NCBI GenBank assembly: GCA_030951095.1
Contig: JAUZQI010000073.1
Span: 1-13,322, forward strand
Source: Mariprofundus sp.
GTDB lineage: Bacteria; Pseudomonadota; Zetaproteobacteria; Mariprofundales; Mariprofundaceae
Length of the DNA: 13,322 bases
Reading direction: 5' to 3'
Positions 5,502 to 13,322 of this stretch are shown here, piece after piece. The notes below the pieces were generated by a model. It saw only the letters and a list, made by a program, of their open reading frames with translations. It was not told the origin of the DNA and searched no databases. The position numbers and the translations under genes were made by a program. How positions within the stretch are numbered: the first letter of the stretch is position 1; the number at the start of each line of letters is the position of its first letter.

Positions 5502-5511
5502 GATGCCTCCT

Positions 5512-5581
5512 TTAGGGAGATGCTGATTTAGCAAGCCGCCCATGGCCTGCACGGAAACGCAGATTTAATCAGCGCGCCCTC
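5512..5581. repeat. Short palindromic element related to the MITE ends
   Basis: TTAGGGAGATGCTGATTTA (5512-5530) is mirrored by the reverse complement of 5563-5581, which begins TGAGGGCGCGCTGATTAAA. Both arms contain GCTGATT after GGG, like the ends of the element at 3644-3811. It fills the whole 67-bp gap between the UPF0178 stop and the HIT start. The UPF0178 stop codon lies inside its right arm, and the HIT ribosome site (AGGAGG, 5507-5512) abuts its left edge. No clear target duplication is seen. Confidence 0.5.
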
Positions 5582-6024
5582 AGATGCCTGGCCAGAAAGC
5601 TGTCCAGTTGATTGGCAAAACGTTGTCGATCTGCAGCGCCGAATGCCGCCGGGCCGCCTGTAACTACACCTTCGCCGCGCAAGTTATCCATAAAGTTACG
5701 CATGCTTAGCGCCCCGCGAACATTATCTGAAGTGTACATTTCACCTCTCGGATTCAAAGCAAAACTACCCTTCTCAATCATCCCCGCAGCCAATGGAATA
5801 TCAGCGGTAATTGCCAGATCACCCGCTTTGGCATGATCGACGATATAATCATCGGCCACATCGGGGCCTGCAGCAACTATAACCGCATTGATATATTCGG
5901 ATTTGGGGTGTTGAAGTTTTGCGTTGGCCACTAATGTCAATGCAATACGGACACGATCGGCAGCGCGAAACAAAATCTCTTTAATCACCTTGGGACAGGC
6001 ATCAGCATCCACCCAGATGCGCAT
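5569..6024 (-). CDS. yaiI: YaiI/YqxD-family protein (UPF0178, DUF188)
   Basis: A 151-aa protein with the strongly conserved N-terminus [20 protein letters not shown] and further family blocks: [34 protein letters not shown]-like ([13 protein letters not shown]), and a C-terminal GGP-FG-DRQRFAN-LD segment. Length matches E. coli YaiI. The family has a PIN-like set of acidic residues (D6, D8 and the [10 protein letters not shown] aspartates), suggesting a nuclease-like fold, but its biochemical role is not established. It starts in a TAATG overlap with the upstream nucleotidyltransferase stop, so the two are translationally coupled. The last residues (HLRAR) and the stop are encoded by the palindromic element at 5512-5581. 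Confidence 0.92.
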   Translation of the reverse strand: MRIWVDADACPKVIKEILFRAADRVRIALTLVANAKLQHPKSEYINAVIVAAGPDVADDYIVDHAKAGDLAITADIPLAAGMIEKGSFALNPRGEMYTSDNVRGALSMRNFMDNLRGEGVVTGGPAAFGAADRQRFANQLDSFLARHLRAR

Positions 6025-6704
6025 TAATGGCTCAGCAAACGGCTGGCCTTCATCAAATCACAGGGCCGACCAATATCAAACCAGAAACCATGGTGTGCCA
6101 GTCCCTTGCATGCGCCTCTGGCAATCATCTCGCGAATGGATCGGGCCAAAGAAAATATTTCATCCGAATCATAATGTTCAAACACAGATTCATCCCAGAC
6201 CGATACACCGGCAAAGGTAAACCGGTCATAACCACTCATCGACACATCATCTCCATGCAGGATAAAATCACCGTTCAGATGATGCTGCGGGTTTTCCACC
6301 AGCGCAATGCTGCAACCGCTTTCCGGTGCCATAAGCGCCAGACTGGATATATCGATATCAGCCAGCACATCACAGTTGTGAACAACAACGGGGCCTCGAC
6401 CCGGCAGCATCGACAATGCTTTTTTTACGCCGCCACCGGAATCCAGCAATGTTTCTTCATAACTGATACAGATATGGCAACCGAACTTCGCCCCATCGCC
6501 CAAATAATCAGCCAGTTGATTGGCATGGTGGAATGCATTCACGGCAATCTCACGCACCCCAAGGGCAACCAATCGCCGGATGACATGCGCAATTGCCGGC
6601 TTACCCGCCACCCGCACCAACGCTTTAGGGCGATGGCTGGTCATCCATTTCAATCTTGTTCCCATGCCCGCCGCTAAAATAACAGCGCGATCCATTCGCT
6701 CCAT
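6024..6704 (-). CDS. murU: Nucleotidyltransferase, MurU-like (NDP-sugar pyrophosphorylase family)
   Basis: A 226-aa protein of the sugar-phosphate nucleotidyltransferase family. The nucleotide-binding signature [20 protein letters not shown] ends in PK (P26-K27), followed by [30 protein letters not shown] (82-97) and the metal-binding NCDVL (110-114, D112). A C-terminal [10 protein letters not shown] is typical. The short length without a C-terminal hexapeptide domain and the LLDSGGGV motif resemble MurU, which makes UDP-N-acetylmuramate from N-acetylmuramate-1-phosphate in peptidoglycan recycling. The usual kinase partner AmgK is not in the window, so the substrate is tentative. The ATG at 6704 is preceded by GGAG eight bases upstream; upstream extension reads into a hairpin. 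Confidence 0.8.
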   Translation of the reverse strand: MERMDRAVILAAGMGTRLKWMTSHRPKALVRVAGKPAIAHVIRRLVALGVREIAVNAFHHANQLADYLGDGAKFGCHICISYEETLLDSGGGVKKALSMLPGRGPVVVHNCDVLADIDISSLALMAPESGCSIALVENPQHHLNGDFILHGDDVSMSGYDRFTFAGVSVWDESVFEHYDSDEIFSLARSIREMIARGACKGLAHHGFWFDIGRPCDLMKASRLLSH

Positions 6705-6726
6705 GCCCGTCTCTCCATAGATTTCT

Positions 6727-6780
6727 CTTAAAAGGTACACTGATTTAATCCATTTTGAATTGAATCAGTGTACCTTTAAC
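6727..6780 (-). terminator. Strong hairpin after the patatin gene; possible terminator or palindromic repeat
   Basis: AAAGGTACACTGATT (6731-6745) and AATCAGTGTACCTTT (6763-6777) are perfect inverted arms. They extend to about 19 bp with one G-U pair, and the loop is about 9 nt. On the minus strand it lies 89 bp after the patatin stop and ends CCTTTTAAG, a poor U tract. It could end the mutS-patatin transcript, or form a 5' stem-loop in the murU leader. Its CTGATTTAAT core recalls the palindromic elements at 3644 and 5512. Confidence 0.5.
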
Positions 6781-6788
6781 TCCAACCA

Positions 6789-6816
6789 ACTATAAATCTT
6801 GAACCGCAAAGTATGC
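6789..6816. repeat. Half-copy of the CGCAAAG repeat with a -10-like box beside it
   Basis: GAACCGCAAAGTATGCAGA (near 6800-6818) resembles the arms of the repeat at 189-241. On the minus strand it runs into TATAGT (6794-6789), five of six matches to a -10 box, which could serve murU-yaiI; no good -35 is seen. Confidence 0.35.
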
Positions 6817-6865
6817 AGATATTCTTTCCATTACACACGCTGGAGCAAAACGTTTTTAGCGCAAC

Positions 6866-7786
6866 TCACCCGTCCAGTTTTTCAATCAACTCCGGCATTT
6901 TTGCAAGCGCCGCCTGTCTGCCCTTTTCAATTTCCTGCTCCGGATTGGAAAAGTCATGCCACTGCGTAAAACCAACCAGCGGCTCGATAAGCACATCTGC
7001 AAATGTCTTGTTATATTTACGCAAATATAATGATTTAACCTGAGTTGCCCAATCCAGCATACCATAGACATTGGCCGGTTCGTTATATTCACTCGGTCGA
7101 GAGCCCACATTCACAGCCAGAACCAGTTGATCGGAAGTAGTAAGCATTTGCGCTTCCATGGCCGGCAAATCTGATGCCACCCCACCATCTACAAATTTTT
7201 TCCCGCCGATTTTAACCGGATCAAATACGCCGGGGATAGCCATGCTGGCAGCAATCGCACATGGCAACTTTACATCCGAATTGGCCGAGAACAGATGGCA
7301 TTCACCGCTGGGAAACTGTACCGCCGTCACATATAACGGGATTTTAGCATCCTTGAATGATTCCCCGCCACAAAATGCGAATGCAATATCCACCAAAGCA
7401 TCGGTATCGGCCACAGCCAATTCGGTCGCCGCTCTGGTATACAGAAGAGTCTGCTTGGCGGCAGCGCTCAGCTTCGATAACCATCCCTGATCCTGTGTAT
7501 CAGCCTCATCAAGCGAAGGTAAATCCAGCTTGGAAAATGTTTCCGACTGCAGAATTTCACTGGCATGCTGAATCACTGCTCTGGCATCTGGATTCACCGC
7601 ATACATAGCCCCGAACAACGATCCTATACTGCTACCAACAATGGCATCGGGCCTAAAGTTGTGTTGCTCCAGCACATCCAACACACCCAGATGCGCCAGA
7701 CCGCGACCACCGCCACCACCCAACGCCAGCACAAAACCATTTTTCTTTTCTTTTCGATGTTCAAAAATGCGCTCAAGTAAATTCAT
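6866..7786 (-). CDS. Patatin-like phospholipase family protein
   Basis: A 306-aa serine hydrolase of the patatin family (RssA/YchK-like group), expected to act on phospholipid or other lipid esters. The oxyanion-hole segment GGGGGRGLAHLGVL is at 23-36, the nucleophile elbow G51-S52-S53-I54-G55 gives catalytic S53, and the dyad aspartate is D200 in FVDGGVASDLPA. All key residues are present. No signal peptide or membrane segment is visible, so it is probably cytoplasmic or membrane-associated. The ATG at 7786 lies 10 nt after the glnD stop; the ribosome site is weak (GTGGTAG), suggesting translational coupling. An upstream in-frame extension would overlap glnD and lacks family similarity. It is the last gene of the mutS operon. 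Confidence 0.9.
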   Translation of the reverse strand: MNLLERIFEHRKEKKNGFVLALGGGGGRGLAHLGVLDVLEQHNFRPDAIVGSSIGSLFGAMYAVNPDARAVIQHASEILQSETFSKLDLPSLDEADTQDQGWLSKLSAAAKQTLLYTRAATELAVADTDALVDIAFAFCGGESFKDAKIPLYVTAVQFPSGECHLFSANSDVKLPCAIAASMAIPGVFDPVKIGGKKFVDGGVASDLPAMEAQMLTTSDQLVLAVNVGSRPSEYNEPANVYGMLDWATQVKSLYLRKYNKTFADVLIEPLVGFTQWHDFSNPEQEIEKGRQAALAKMPELIEKLDG

Positions 7787-7796
7787 TCTACCACGC

Positions 7797-10358
7797 TCAC
7801 TCTTCCTGCTCCGGCAACGTTGCCACATCTGCAAGGCTTTCACACAGAGCTGTTACCTGTTCCGTCGATAATTGTTTCGATTGCTTACCTGTTATAAAGA
7901 ACACATCAACAGCCCGCTCACCGAATGTTGAGACAGAGGCACCGTGCAGGACATAACCTTCAGTACTGATAACCTCTGCAAGTCTGGCCAATAACCTGGG
8001 CTGGTCGGCAGCAGACACTTCGATAGCTGTCTCCCGAAACGAGGCCTTGGGTAATTCACGTACCCGCACCGGCACGCGTTGCATTAATACGCTCAGCTTG
8101 AAGTTGTTGTCTACTTTCACCTTTTCGATCTCATCCTGCAACAGCAAATGGCCAATACGGGTCTCCATCCGTTCCAGGTCGGATACGACATCGAAGGGAG
8201 TACCATCTGAAGCCTGTAAATGGAAAGCATCCAGCACCCGCTCATCAGTCATTTTATAAGCCTGTGCCGCCACGATACTGGCATGTCCGGAGGTGAGCGT
8301 TGCAGCCAATGCGGCAAACAGTCCATCCCGACCGTGAGCAACAACAAATACCAGTGTTTCAGCTCGTTCCCTGTCTACCCACAGCTGAACAGCATCGCCT
8401 GGATGATCAGCAAGCAACTCAGTGATTTTACGCAACTGCCTTGGTGAAAAGTGCATCACACATGACATCGAAAGCAGACCGATCGCAGCTTGCAGCGATT
8501 CTCTGTTGCCTCTGGCTTTTTCCAGCACGGTTTCAATCCGTATGCGATAACGCTGTTCGCCAGCCTCACCACCAGCCTGATCTCCCTGCAGATGCTGGGC
8601 AGTGGCATGATATATCTCGCGTAACAATGTGCCCTTCCAGTCATTCCAGACATTCGGCCCGACAGCCGCAATATCCGCCACCGTCAGCAACAACAGATAT
8701 TTTAGTCGTTCAAGATCACCTACACGCTGGGCAAACGCGCTGATCACTTCAGGATCGGACAAATCAAAGCGCTGACTCTTGACTGCCATCAGCAAATGCT
8801 CGCGTACCAACCACTCGATCAGCTCAGTGGCATCGCGATTCAGGCCGATGCGCTGGCAAAAGTTGCGCGCAATCACTGCCCCGTTCTCCGAGTGGTCACC
8901 CTCTATACCCTTGGCAATATCATGAAAGAGCAGCGCCATATATAACAGTTCAGGCCGCTTGATTTTATGGCACACTTCATGCGCCAATGGTAACCGCATA
9001 TCACGTCCCCGATGCCAGAAGTTTCTGGCCTCGCCTATTGCCCGCAGGGTGTGTTCATCAACCGTAAAAGCATGGTATCGATTGAATTGGCCAAGCCCCA
9101 CCACATCGCGGAACTCAGGAATGAAACGCCCCAGCACACCGGTAATATTCATCCCACGCAAGGCCCAGTGAACATTCCGATTGCTGCGCAGGATTTGTAG
9201 AAACAATCTGTGCGCCTCAGGATTACTGCAAAATGCGTCATCAATGATCATCACGTCAGCCCGAATTTGTCGCAATGCCTGACTGGAAAGTTTTCTGCGA
9301 TCCTGCTGCGAAACATGGAAAATACGCAGCAACCGCAGGGGATCCTCTTTGAAAACATTGCTATGACTGATGCCGACCAATTGCCCTTCAAGTGTAAAAC
9401 CATTACCGATATTGTGCTTGAATGTGAACCGCTGAGGGTGCAACTGTTCGTTAAAGTGCATGCGCATCAAGCCCGTAATCCGGGAAATCCGGCCCACATG
9501 CCGGAAATAGTCTTTCATAAAGGCATCGACAGCTGGAAGATGATTCACTGACTCGTAGTGCATGCGCTCCGCCAGTACCACCTGCTGTTCAAAACCAAGG
9601 CGATCGGATGCGCGCTTCACTTCCAGGTGCAGGTTGGCCCGGCAACGCCAGAGAAAGTCCTGAGCACTAAGAAGGTGATCCCTTTCCCGGCTGGAAATAG
9701 CCCCTTTATCGACAAGGCCGGCAACATCTTCACAGCCATACCATGCCTTGGCCAACCAGAACACCGTCTGCACATCACGCAAACCGCCCTTACTTTCCTT
9801 GATATCAGGCTCCATCAAAAATGCAGTACCGCCAGTTCGCTTATAGCGATTTTCCAACTCGGCCAACTTGGCTTCTATAAACGCCTTGCGCTGCTTCCTG
9901 AAAAACAGGCCGAGTTTATCCTGCATCTGGTTATAATGATCTCCCTTGCCTGCCAACAAGCGTGACTCCATAGCCGCTGTCGCTGATGACCAGTCCTCGT
10001 TGACATGCAGCAGCGTATCTTTGACCGTACGCACAGCATGGCCAATCTTGGCTCCCATATCCCACAAAGAGAGCAGAAATGCCTGCATCTCCGCCTCGAC
10101 TTTTGCCGGGCATGTATCAGGCACAAGAAACCATAAATCCCAATCCGAACAAGGCGCCAGCTCTCTTCGCCCATAGCCACCCACAGCCACCAAATCCACG
10201 CACGCCGATGCTGTTGGTGCTGTGTTCTGCCACAACTCGATTAAAAAGGCATCCACATTGCGGCACATCAGCGCACTTAATTCAGCGCCGTTATCACCGG
10301 CATCAAAGGCTTCAGAAACCGCATCAAACAGCGACGAAATGATATCCTTGTCAGCCAT
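7797..10358 (-). CDS. glnD: Bifunctional PII uridylyltransferase / uridylyl-removing enzyme
   Basis: An 853-aa glutamine sensor that uridylylates PII proteins when nitrogen is scarce and removes UMP when glutamine is plentiful. The nucleotidyltransferase motif GGYGRRELAPCSDWDL is at 60-75, with metal-binding D72 and D74. The conserved block FLMEPDIKESKGGLRDVQTV follows. The HD phosphohydrolase motif is near residue 480 (LLFHDIAKGIEGDHSENGA). Two ACT domains lie at the C-terminus (about 655-735 and 775-850, the latter with PRLLARLAEVISTEGYVLHGA). The N-terminal region before the catalytic motif is about 20 residues shorter than in E. coli. The ATG at 10358 lies 2 nt after the lipoprotein stop (TAACCATG) without a strong ribosome site, so translation is probably coupled. 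Confidence 0.96.
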   Translation of the reverse strand: MADKDIISSLFDAVSEAFDAGDNGAELSALMCRNVDAFLIELWQNTAPTASACVDLVAVGGYGRRELAPCSDWDLWFLVPDTCPAKVEAEMQAFLLSLWDMGAKIGHAVRTVKDTLLHVNEDWSSATAAMESRLLAGKGDHYNQMQDKLGLFFRKQRKAFIEAKLAELENRYKRTGGTAFLMEPDIKESKGGLRDVQTVFWLAKAWYGCEDVAGLVDKGAISSRERDHLLSAQDFLWRCRANLHLEVKRASDRLGFEQQVVLAERMHYESVNHLPAVDAFMKDYFRHVGRISRITGLMRMHFNEQLHPQRFTFKHNIGNGFTLEGQLVGISHSNVFKEDPLRLLRIFHVSQQDRRKLSSQALRQIRADVMIIDDAFCSNPEAHRLFLQILRSNRNVHWALRGMNITGVLGRFIPEFRDVVGLGQFNRYHAFTVDEHTLRAIGEARNFWHRGRDMRLPLAHEVCHKIKRPELLYMALLFHDIAKGIEGDHSENGAVIARNFCQRIGLNRDATELIEWLVREHLLMAVKSQRFDLSDPEVISAFAQRVGDLERLKYLLLLTVADIAAVGPNVWNDWKGTLLREIYHATAQHLQGDQAGGEAGEQRYRIRIETVLEKARGNRESLQAAIGLLSMSCVMHFSPRQLRKITELLADHPGDAVQLWVDRERAETLVFVVAHGRDGLFAALAATLTSGHASIVAAQAYKMTDERVLDAFHLQASDGTPFDVVSDLERMETRIGHLLLQDEIEKVKVDNNFKLSVLMQRVPVRVRELPKASFRETAIEVSAADQPRLLARLAEVISTEGYVLHGASVSTFGERAVDVFFITGKQSKQLSTEQVTALCESLADVATLPEQEE

Positions 10359-10360
10359 GG

Positions 10361-10678
10361 TTACTTGCAGCGATAGACGTCAAATACCTGTTCACCATCA
10401 ACAATTTTACTCATGGCAACGATCGTATCCCCTTTCATTTCCGCCGCTGAATTGCGGCACAGTGTTTCCAACTCCTCGCTCATCTTCTCCTCTGAACGGG
10501 AAATGAAAGCCACTTTATCCAACACGGATACCGTCGTGCGGCCCAGCTTCTTGCAGCCGTCTATCTGACTGAGATATGCCACCCGTACATTCAAGGCATC
10601 ATTTGTCGGTTCCACCCAAGGACTGCAACCGGACAAAGCAACGACCGCAACCCATAACGTCAAACTGATTCTTTTCAT
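10361..10678 (-). CDS. Small lipoprotein, DUF4156-like
   Basis: A 105-aa protein with a lipoprotein signal: MKR, a hydrophobic stretch to about residue 15, then the lipobox L-S-G-C18. The mature part contains [12 protein letters not shown], a run [20 protein letters not shown] and a C-terminal VYRCK, resembling the DUF4156 pattern of a small envelope lipoprotein with one probable disulfide. Residue +2 is serine, which usually fits outer-membrane sorting. The function is unknown. It starts in a classic ATGA overlap with the mutS stop and ends 2 nt before glnD, so it is cotranslated between two unrelated cytoplasmic housekeeping genes. Confidence 0.85.
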   Translation of the reverse strand: MKRISLTLWVAVVALSGCSPWVEPTNDALNVRVAYLSQIDGCKKLGRTTVSVLDKVAFISRSEEKMSEELETLCRNSAAEMKGDTIVAMSKIVDGEQVFDVYRCK

Positions 10679-13269
10679 ATGTCATCAACCTCTTTTTTTA
10701 ATATATCAAGAAATGTAAGCGCATCCAACGGACGCATCGAATCCACATCCGCCTCCGCCAGTTTATCATGCAGCTGTCGTAAACGCTCCAGTTCCTCTTC
10801 CTGCCGCCTCTTTTCCGCTACAGCAAAAAGCCCCAATTGTGACTTGCCTGTTTCCGCCGCTAATTCGGAGCCATGTTCCAGTCGAAACAGGTGTTCGCGT
10901 GCGCGTTTGATGACAGGACGCGGCAACCCGGCCAACTGCGCTACCGCAATACCATAGGACTGATCGGCCGCATCTTCCACCACCTGGTGCATAAAAATAA
11001 CCGATCCATTCCATTCCCGGACAGTCACAGATGCATTAAAGGCAGCGGCATGTTCATCCGGTAACTCGGTAAGCTCATGGTAATGCGTAGCAAATAACGT
11101 CAACACATCATTTGCAGCAATCAGATGCTCTGCCACTGACCATGCAATGGCAAGACCATCCCAGGTACTTGTACCCCGACCAATCTCATCGATTATCACC
11201 AGAGAACGGGATTCCATCTGGTTCAGAATAGTCGCCGTTTCCATCATCTCCACCATAAAAGTAGAACGCCCGCTGGTCAGTTCATCACCAGCGCCTACAC
11301 GGGTAAAAAGACGTTTGGTTAATGGAATACGCGCCTCTTCCGCCGGCACAAAACAACCGGTATGTGCCAACCAGACAATCCATGCCACCTGGCGCATATA
11401 CGTTGATTTTCCACCCATATTGGGCCCGGTTAACAGCATAAAACGACGAGACTTCAAGTCCATATGCGTGTCATTAGCTACAAACGCCTCATTAGCCGCC
11501 AAATGTCGCTCCACGACCGGGTGCCTGCCACCAACCAGTTTCAGAGCGCTCCCACCATGCACATCCGGGCATATATAGTGGTGCTTTAACGCCAAATGCG
11601 CGAAACAGGCTACCACATCCAGACCGGCCACAGCTCTAGCCGCCTGTTGAATAGCCGGTGCCTGCCCGGAAATCTGTTGTCTGAGTGATTCTACCAGCAC
11701 ATTTTCCCGCTGCATGGCAGCATCACGCGCGCCTAGAATTTCTGATTCAAAACTGTGTAATTCGTCGGTAATAAAACGCTCGGCGTTTACCAGCGTCTGT
11801 TTCCGCACATAATCAACCGGTGCTGATTTGGCCTGCGCCTTGGAAATCTCGATAAAATAACCGAACACCTTGTTGTATTTCACGCGCAAATTAGCCAGGC
11901 CCGAACGTTCACGTTCACGTTGCTCATAATCGCGCAACCAATCGCCCGCATCTTTTGCCAAACCACGCAAACGATCCAGTTCAGCATCAAAGCCTTCCCG
12001 AATGACCCCGCCATCACGGAACGCCTGCGGAGGCATATCAACCAGAGCACTGGCCAGATGACCGGCCAGTGGCTCCAGACCATGCAGTGCTGCAATCATT
12101 TCGATAAACAGACCGCTTCGATCTCCAAGTTGCTGGCGCAACTCAGGCAGAGCCAACAACGCATCAGTTAATCCCCGAAAATCGCGAGGTGCTGCCCGGC
12201 CAAGCACAATACGAGTAAGCATGCGTTCCATATCACGCACACCTGAAAGGCGAGAACGCAAGGCATTCAGCATATCGGAATCGTCCACCATACTCTGTAC
12301 CGCATTTTGCCGTTCGTTTAACAAGTTCAGGTCAGTCAATGGCCGATCGATCCAGTCACGCAGCTGTCGCGCACCCATCGGCGTAGAGGTTTCATCCAAC
12401 ACATGAATCATGCCTGCTTTTGGATCTCCCGCCAGTGAACTGTACAGCTCCAGGTTACGGCGTGAGCGCGCATCAATACGCATGCTATCCGCCTGCTCAA
12501 TAAATACCGGTAACGACAAATGTTCCAACGTGCACTTCTGGGTTTGTCCCAGATAAGCCAAAACTGCGCCGACAGCAGCAGCAGCCTGCTCATGTCCGTC
12601 CAGGTTCAGCGACTGCCAATCTGAAACTCCGAAATGCTGTTCAAGCTGTTCACGCGCAACCGCCACTGAAAAACTCCAGTCTCCAGAGCGGGTGATCGGC
12701 ACATTTTCCAATGATGTTTCAGCCTCTGTCAGCAACAATTCCGCTGGAGCCAATACAGCCAGTTGCTCTTCCAGCCTGGCTTCACCTTGCCCCTCCAGTA
12801 ATCGCCAGTGCCCACAGGATAAATCGACCGAAGCCAATCCCCAGCATTCACCTTCCCTGAAACAAGCGACCAGCGGTGCCGAGCATGCCTGATCGAGCAA
12901 CTCTGACTCGGTAATGGTGCCCGCCGTAACCACCCTCACAACTTCACGTCGAACAGGCCCTTTTGAACCATCCGGCGGCTCCATTTGATCGCAAACTGCC
13001 ACGCGCTTGCCCGCTGCCACCAGCTTGGCCAGATAACCATCGGCCTGATGCCATGGAACGCCAGCCATCGGAATGTCTTCACCGTTAGATTTTCCGCGCT
13101 TGGTCAATGTAATTCCAAGAATTGTTGATGCCTCTACAGCATCCTCGAAAAACATCTCGTAAAAATCGCCCATACGATAAAATAACAGGCAGTCCGCATT
13201 TTCGGACTTGATCTTCAAATACTGCTGCATCATGGGGGTATGGGCGTTGTCATCGGCCTTCTTTGTCAT
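10675..13269 (-). CDS. mutS: DNA mismatch repair protein MutS
   Basis: An 864-aa mismatch sensor of methyl-directed repair. The mismatch-reading Phe-x-Glu motif is F36-Y-E38 in RMGDFYEMF, the same numbering as E. coli. The lever and clamp domains occupy the middle. Walker [10 protein letters not shown] lies near residues 613-621, followed by [20 protein letters not shown] (signature region), Walker [17 protein letters not shown] near 690, and [11 protein letters not shown]. The C-terminus [19 protein letters not shown] is intact. Full length and no visible lesion. The ATG at 13269 gives the usual [12 protein letters not shown] start; upstream is GCGGGC with no good Shine-Dalgarno, and a small hairpin CCCGT-TACATT-GCGGG covers the ribosome-binding area. 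First visible gene of the mutS-lipoprotein-glnD-patatin operon. Confidence 0.97.
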   Translation of the reverse strand: MTKKADDNAHTPMMQQYLKIKSENADCLLFYRMGDFYEMFFEDAVEASTILGITLTKRGKSNGEDIPMAGVPWHQADGYLAKLVAAGKRVAVCDQMEPPDGSKGPVRREVVRVVTAGTITESELLDQACSAPLVACFREGECWGLASVDLSCGHWRLLEGQGEARLEEQLAVLAPAELLLTEAETSLENVPITRSGDWSFSVAVAREQLEQHFGVSDWQSLNLDGHEQAAAAVGAVLAYLGQTQKCTLEHLSLPVFIEQADSMRIDARSRRNLELYSSLAGDPKAGMIHVLDETSTPMGARQLRDWIDRPLTDLNLLNERQNAVQSMVDDSDMLNALRSRLSGVRDMERMLTRIVLGRAAPRDFRGLTDALLALPELRQQLGDRSGLFIEMIAALHGLEPLAGHLASALVDMPPQAFRDGGVIREGFDAELDRLRGLAKDAGDWLRDYEQRERERSGLANLRVKYNKVFGYFIEISKAQAKSAPVDYVRKQTLVNAERFITDELHSFESEILGARDAAMQRENVLVESLRQQISGQAPAIQQAARAVAGLDVVACFAHLALKHHYICPDVHGGSALKLVGGRHPVVERHLAANEAFVANDTHMDLKSRRFMLLTGPNMGGKSTYMRQVAWIVWLAHTGCFVPAEEARIPLTKRLFTRVGAGDELTSGRSTFMVEMMETATILNQMESRSLVIIDEIGRGTSTWDGLAIAWSVAEHLIAANDVLTLFATHYHELTELPDEHAAAFNASVTVREWNGSVIFMHQVVEDAADQSYGIAVAQLAGLPRPVIKRAREHLFRLEHGSELAAETGKSQLGLFAVAEKRRQEEELERLRQLHDKLAEADVDSMRPLDALTFLDILKKEVDDI

Positions 13270-13284
13270 GCCCGCAATGTAACG

Positions 13285-13307
13285 GGAATGGTGAATAGTG
13301 AATAGTG
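13285..13307. repeat. Short GTGAATA tandem in the mutS leader
   Basis: The 53 bp after the mutS start at the right edge hold GGTGAATAGTGAATAGTGG, a 7-bp unit (GTGAATA) repeated about 2.5 times. It is another short word-like spacer repeat. The true promoter of the mutS operon is probably beyond the edge. Confidence 0.5.
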
Positions 13308-13322
13308 GTAATAAATAGCGAG

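Noticed and set aside
8441..8743. Plus-strand frames of 60-135 codons inside glnD, mutS and cysK
   Set aside because: All are antisense to well-conserved domains, with no ribosome sites and no recognisable motifs.

Overview
This 13.3 kb window comes from a bacterial chromosome of roughly even base composition. The gene content (GlnD, MutS with E. coli-like numbering, Mrp, a YaiI/UPF0178 protein, a MurU-like nucleotidyltransferase, a patatin-like protein) points to a member of the Pseudomonadota. I cannot place it further; a Zetaproteobacterium or a deep gammaproteobacterium is only a guess. All genes are on the minus strand except mrp.

Left part (1-3585, minus strand, transcribed right to left): a sulfur amino-acid operon. 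A promoter near 3558-3585 leads into a clear SAM-I riboswitch (about 3407-3538). An antiterminator and an intrinsic terminator (3337-3365) follow, and then threonine synthase (thrC), a CysO/MoaD-like sulfur carrier, a free-standing NIL-domain protein, a CysK-type cysteine synthase and the N-terminus of a MoeB/ThiF-type E1-like activating enzyme cut by the window edge. The carrier gene encodes a terminal Gly-Gly-Cys rather than Gly-Gly. The SAM switch, carrier, E1-like enzyme, NIL domain and two PLP enzymes together suggest protein-thiocarboxylate-dependent cysteine and/or homocysteine synthesis under SAM control. This is the most interesting system here.

Middle (3586-5501): the spacer between the two divergent transcription units holds a 160-bp palindromic MITE-like element with IS5-like ends and a TTAG target duplication (3644-3811). 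Next come mrp (Fe-S carrier ATPase, plus strand) and a convergent HIT-family gene whose stop lies one base past the mrp stop.

Right part (5502-13269, minus strand): mutS, a small DUF4156-like lipoprotein, glnD and a patatin-like gene form a tight operon (ATGA overlap, then 2-nt and 10-nt gaps). A strong hairpin follows at 6727-6780. Then comes a coupled pair, a MurU-like nucleotidyltransferase and a UPF0178 gene (TAATG overlap). A short palindromic element fills the gap before the HIT gene.

Several spacers carry short word-like periodic repeats (189-241, 1214-1245, 6801-6816, 13285-13307). I saw no tRNA, rRNA, CRISPR array, transposase gene or prophage gene.
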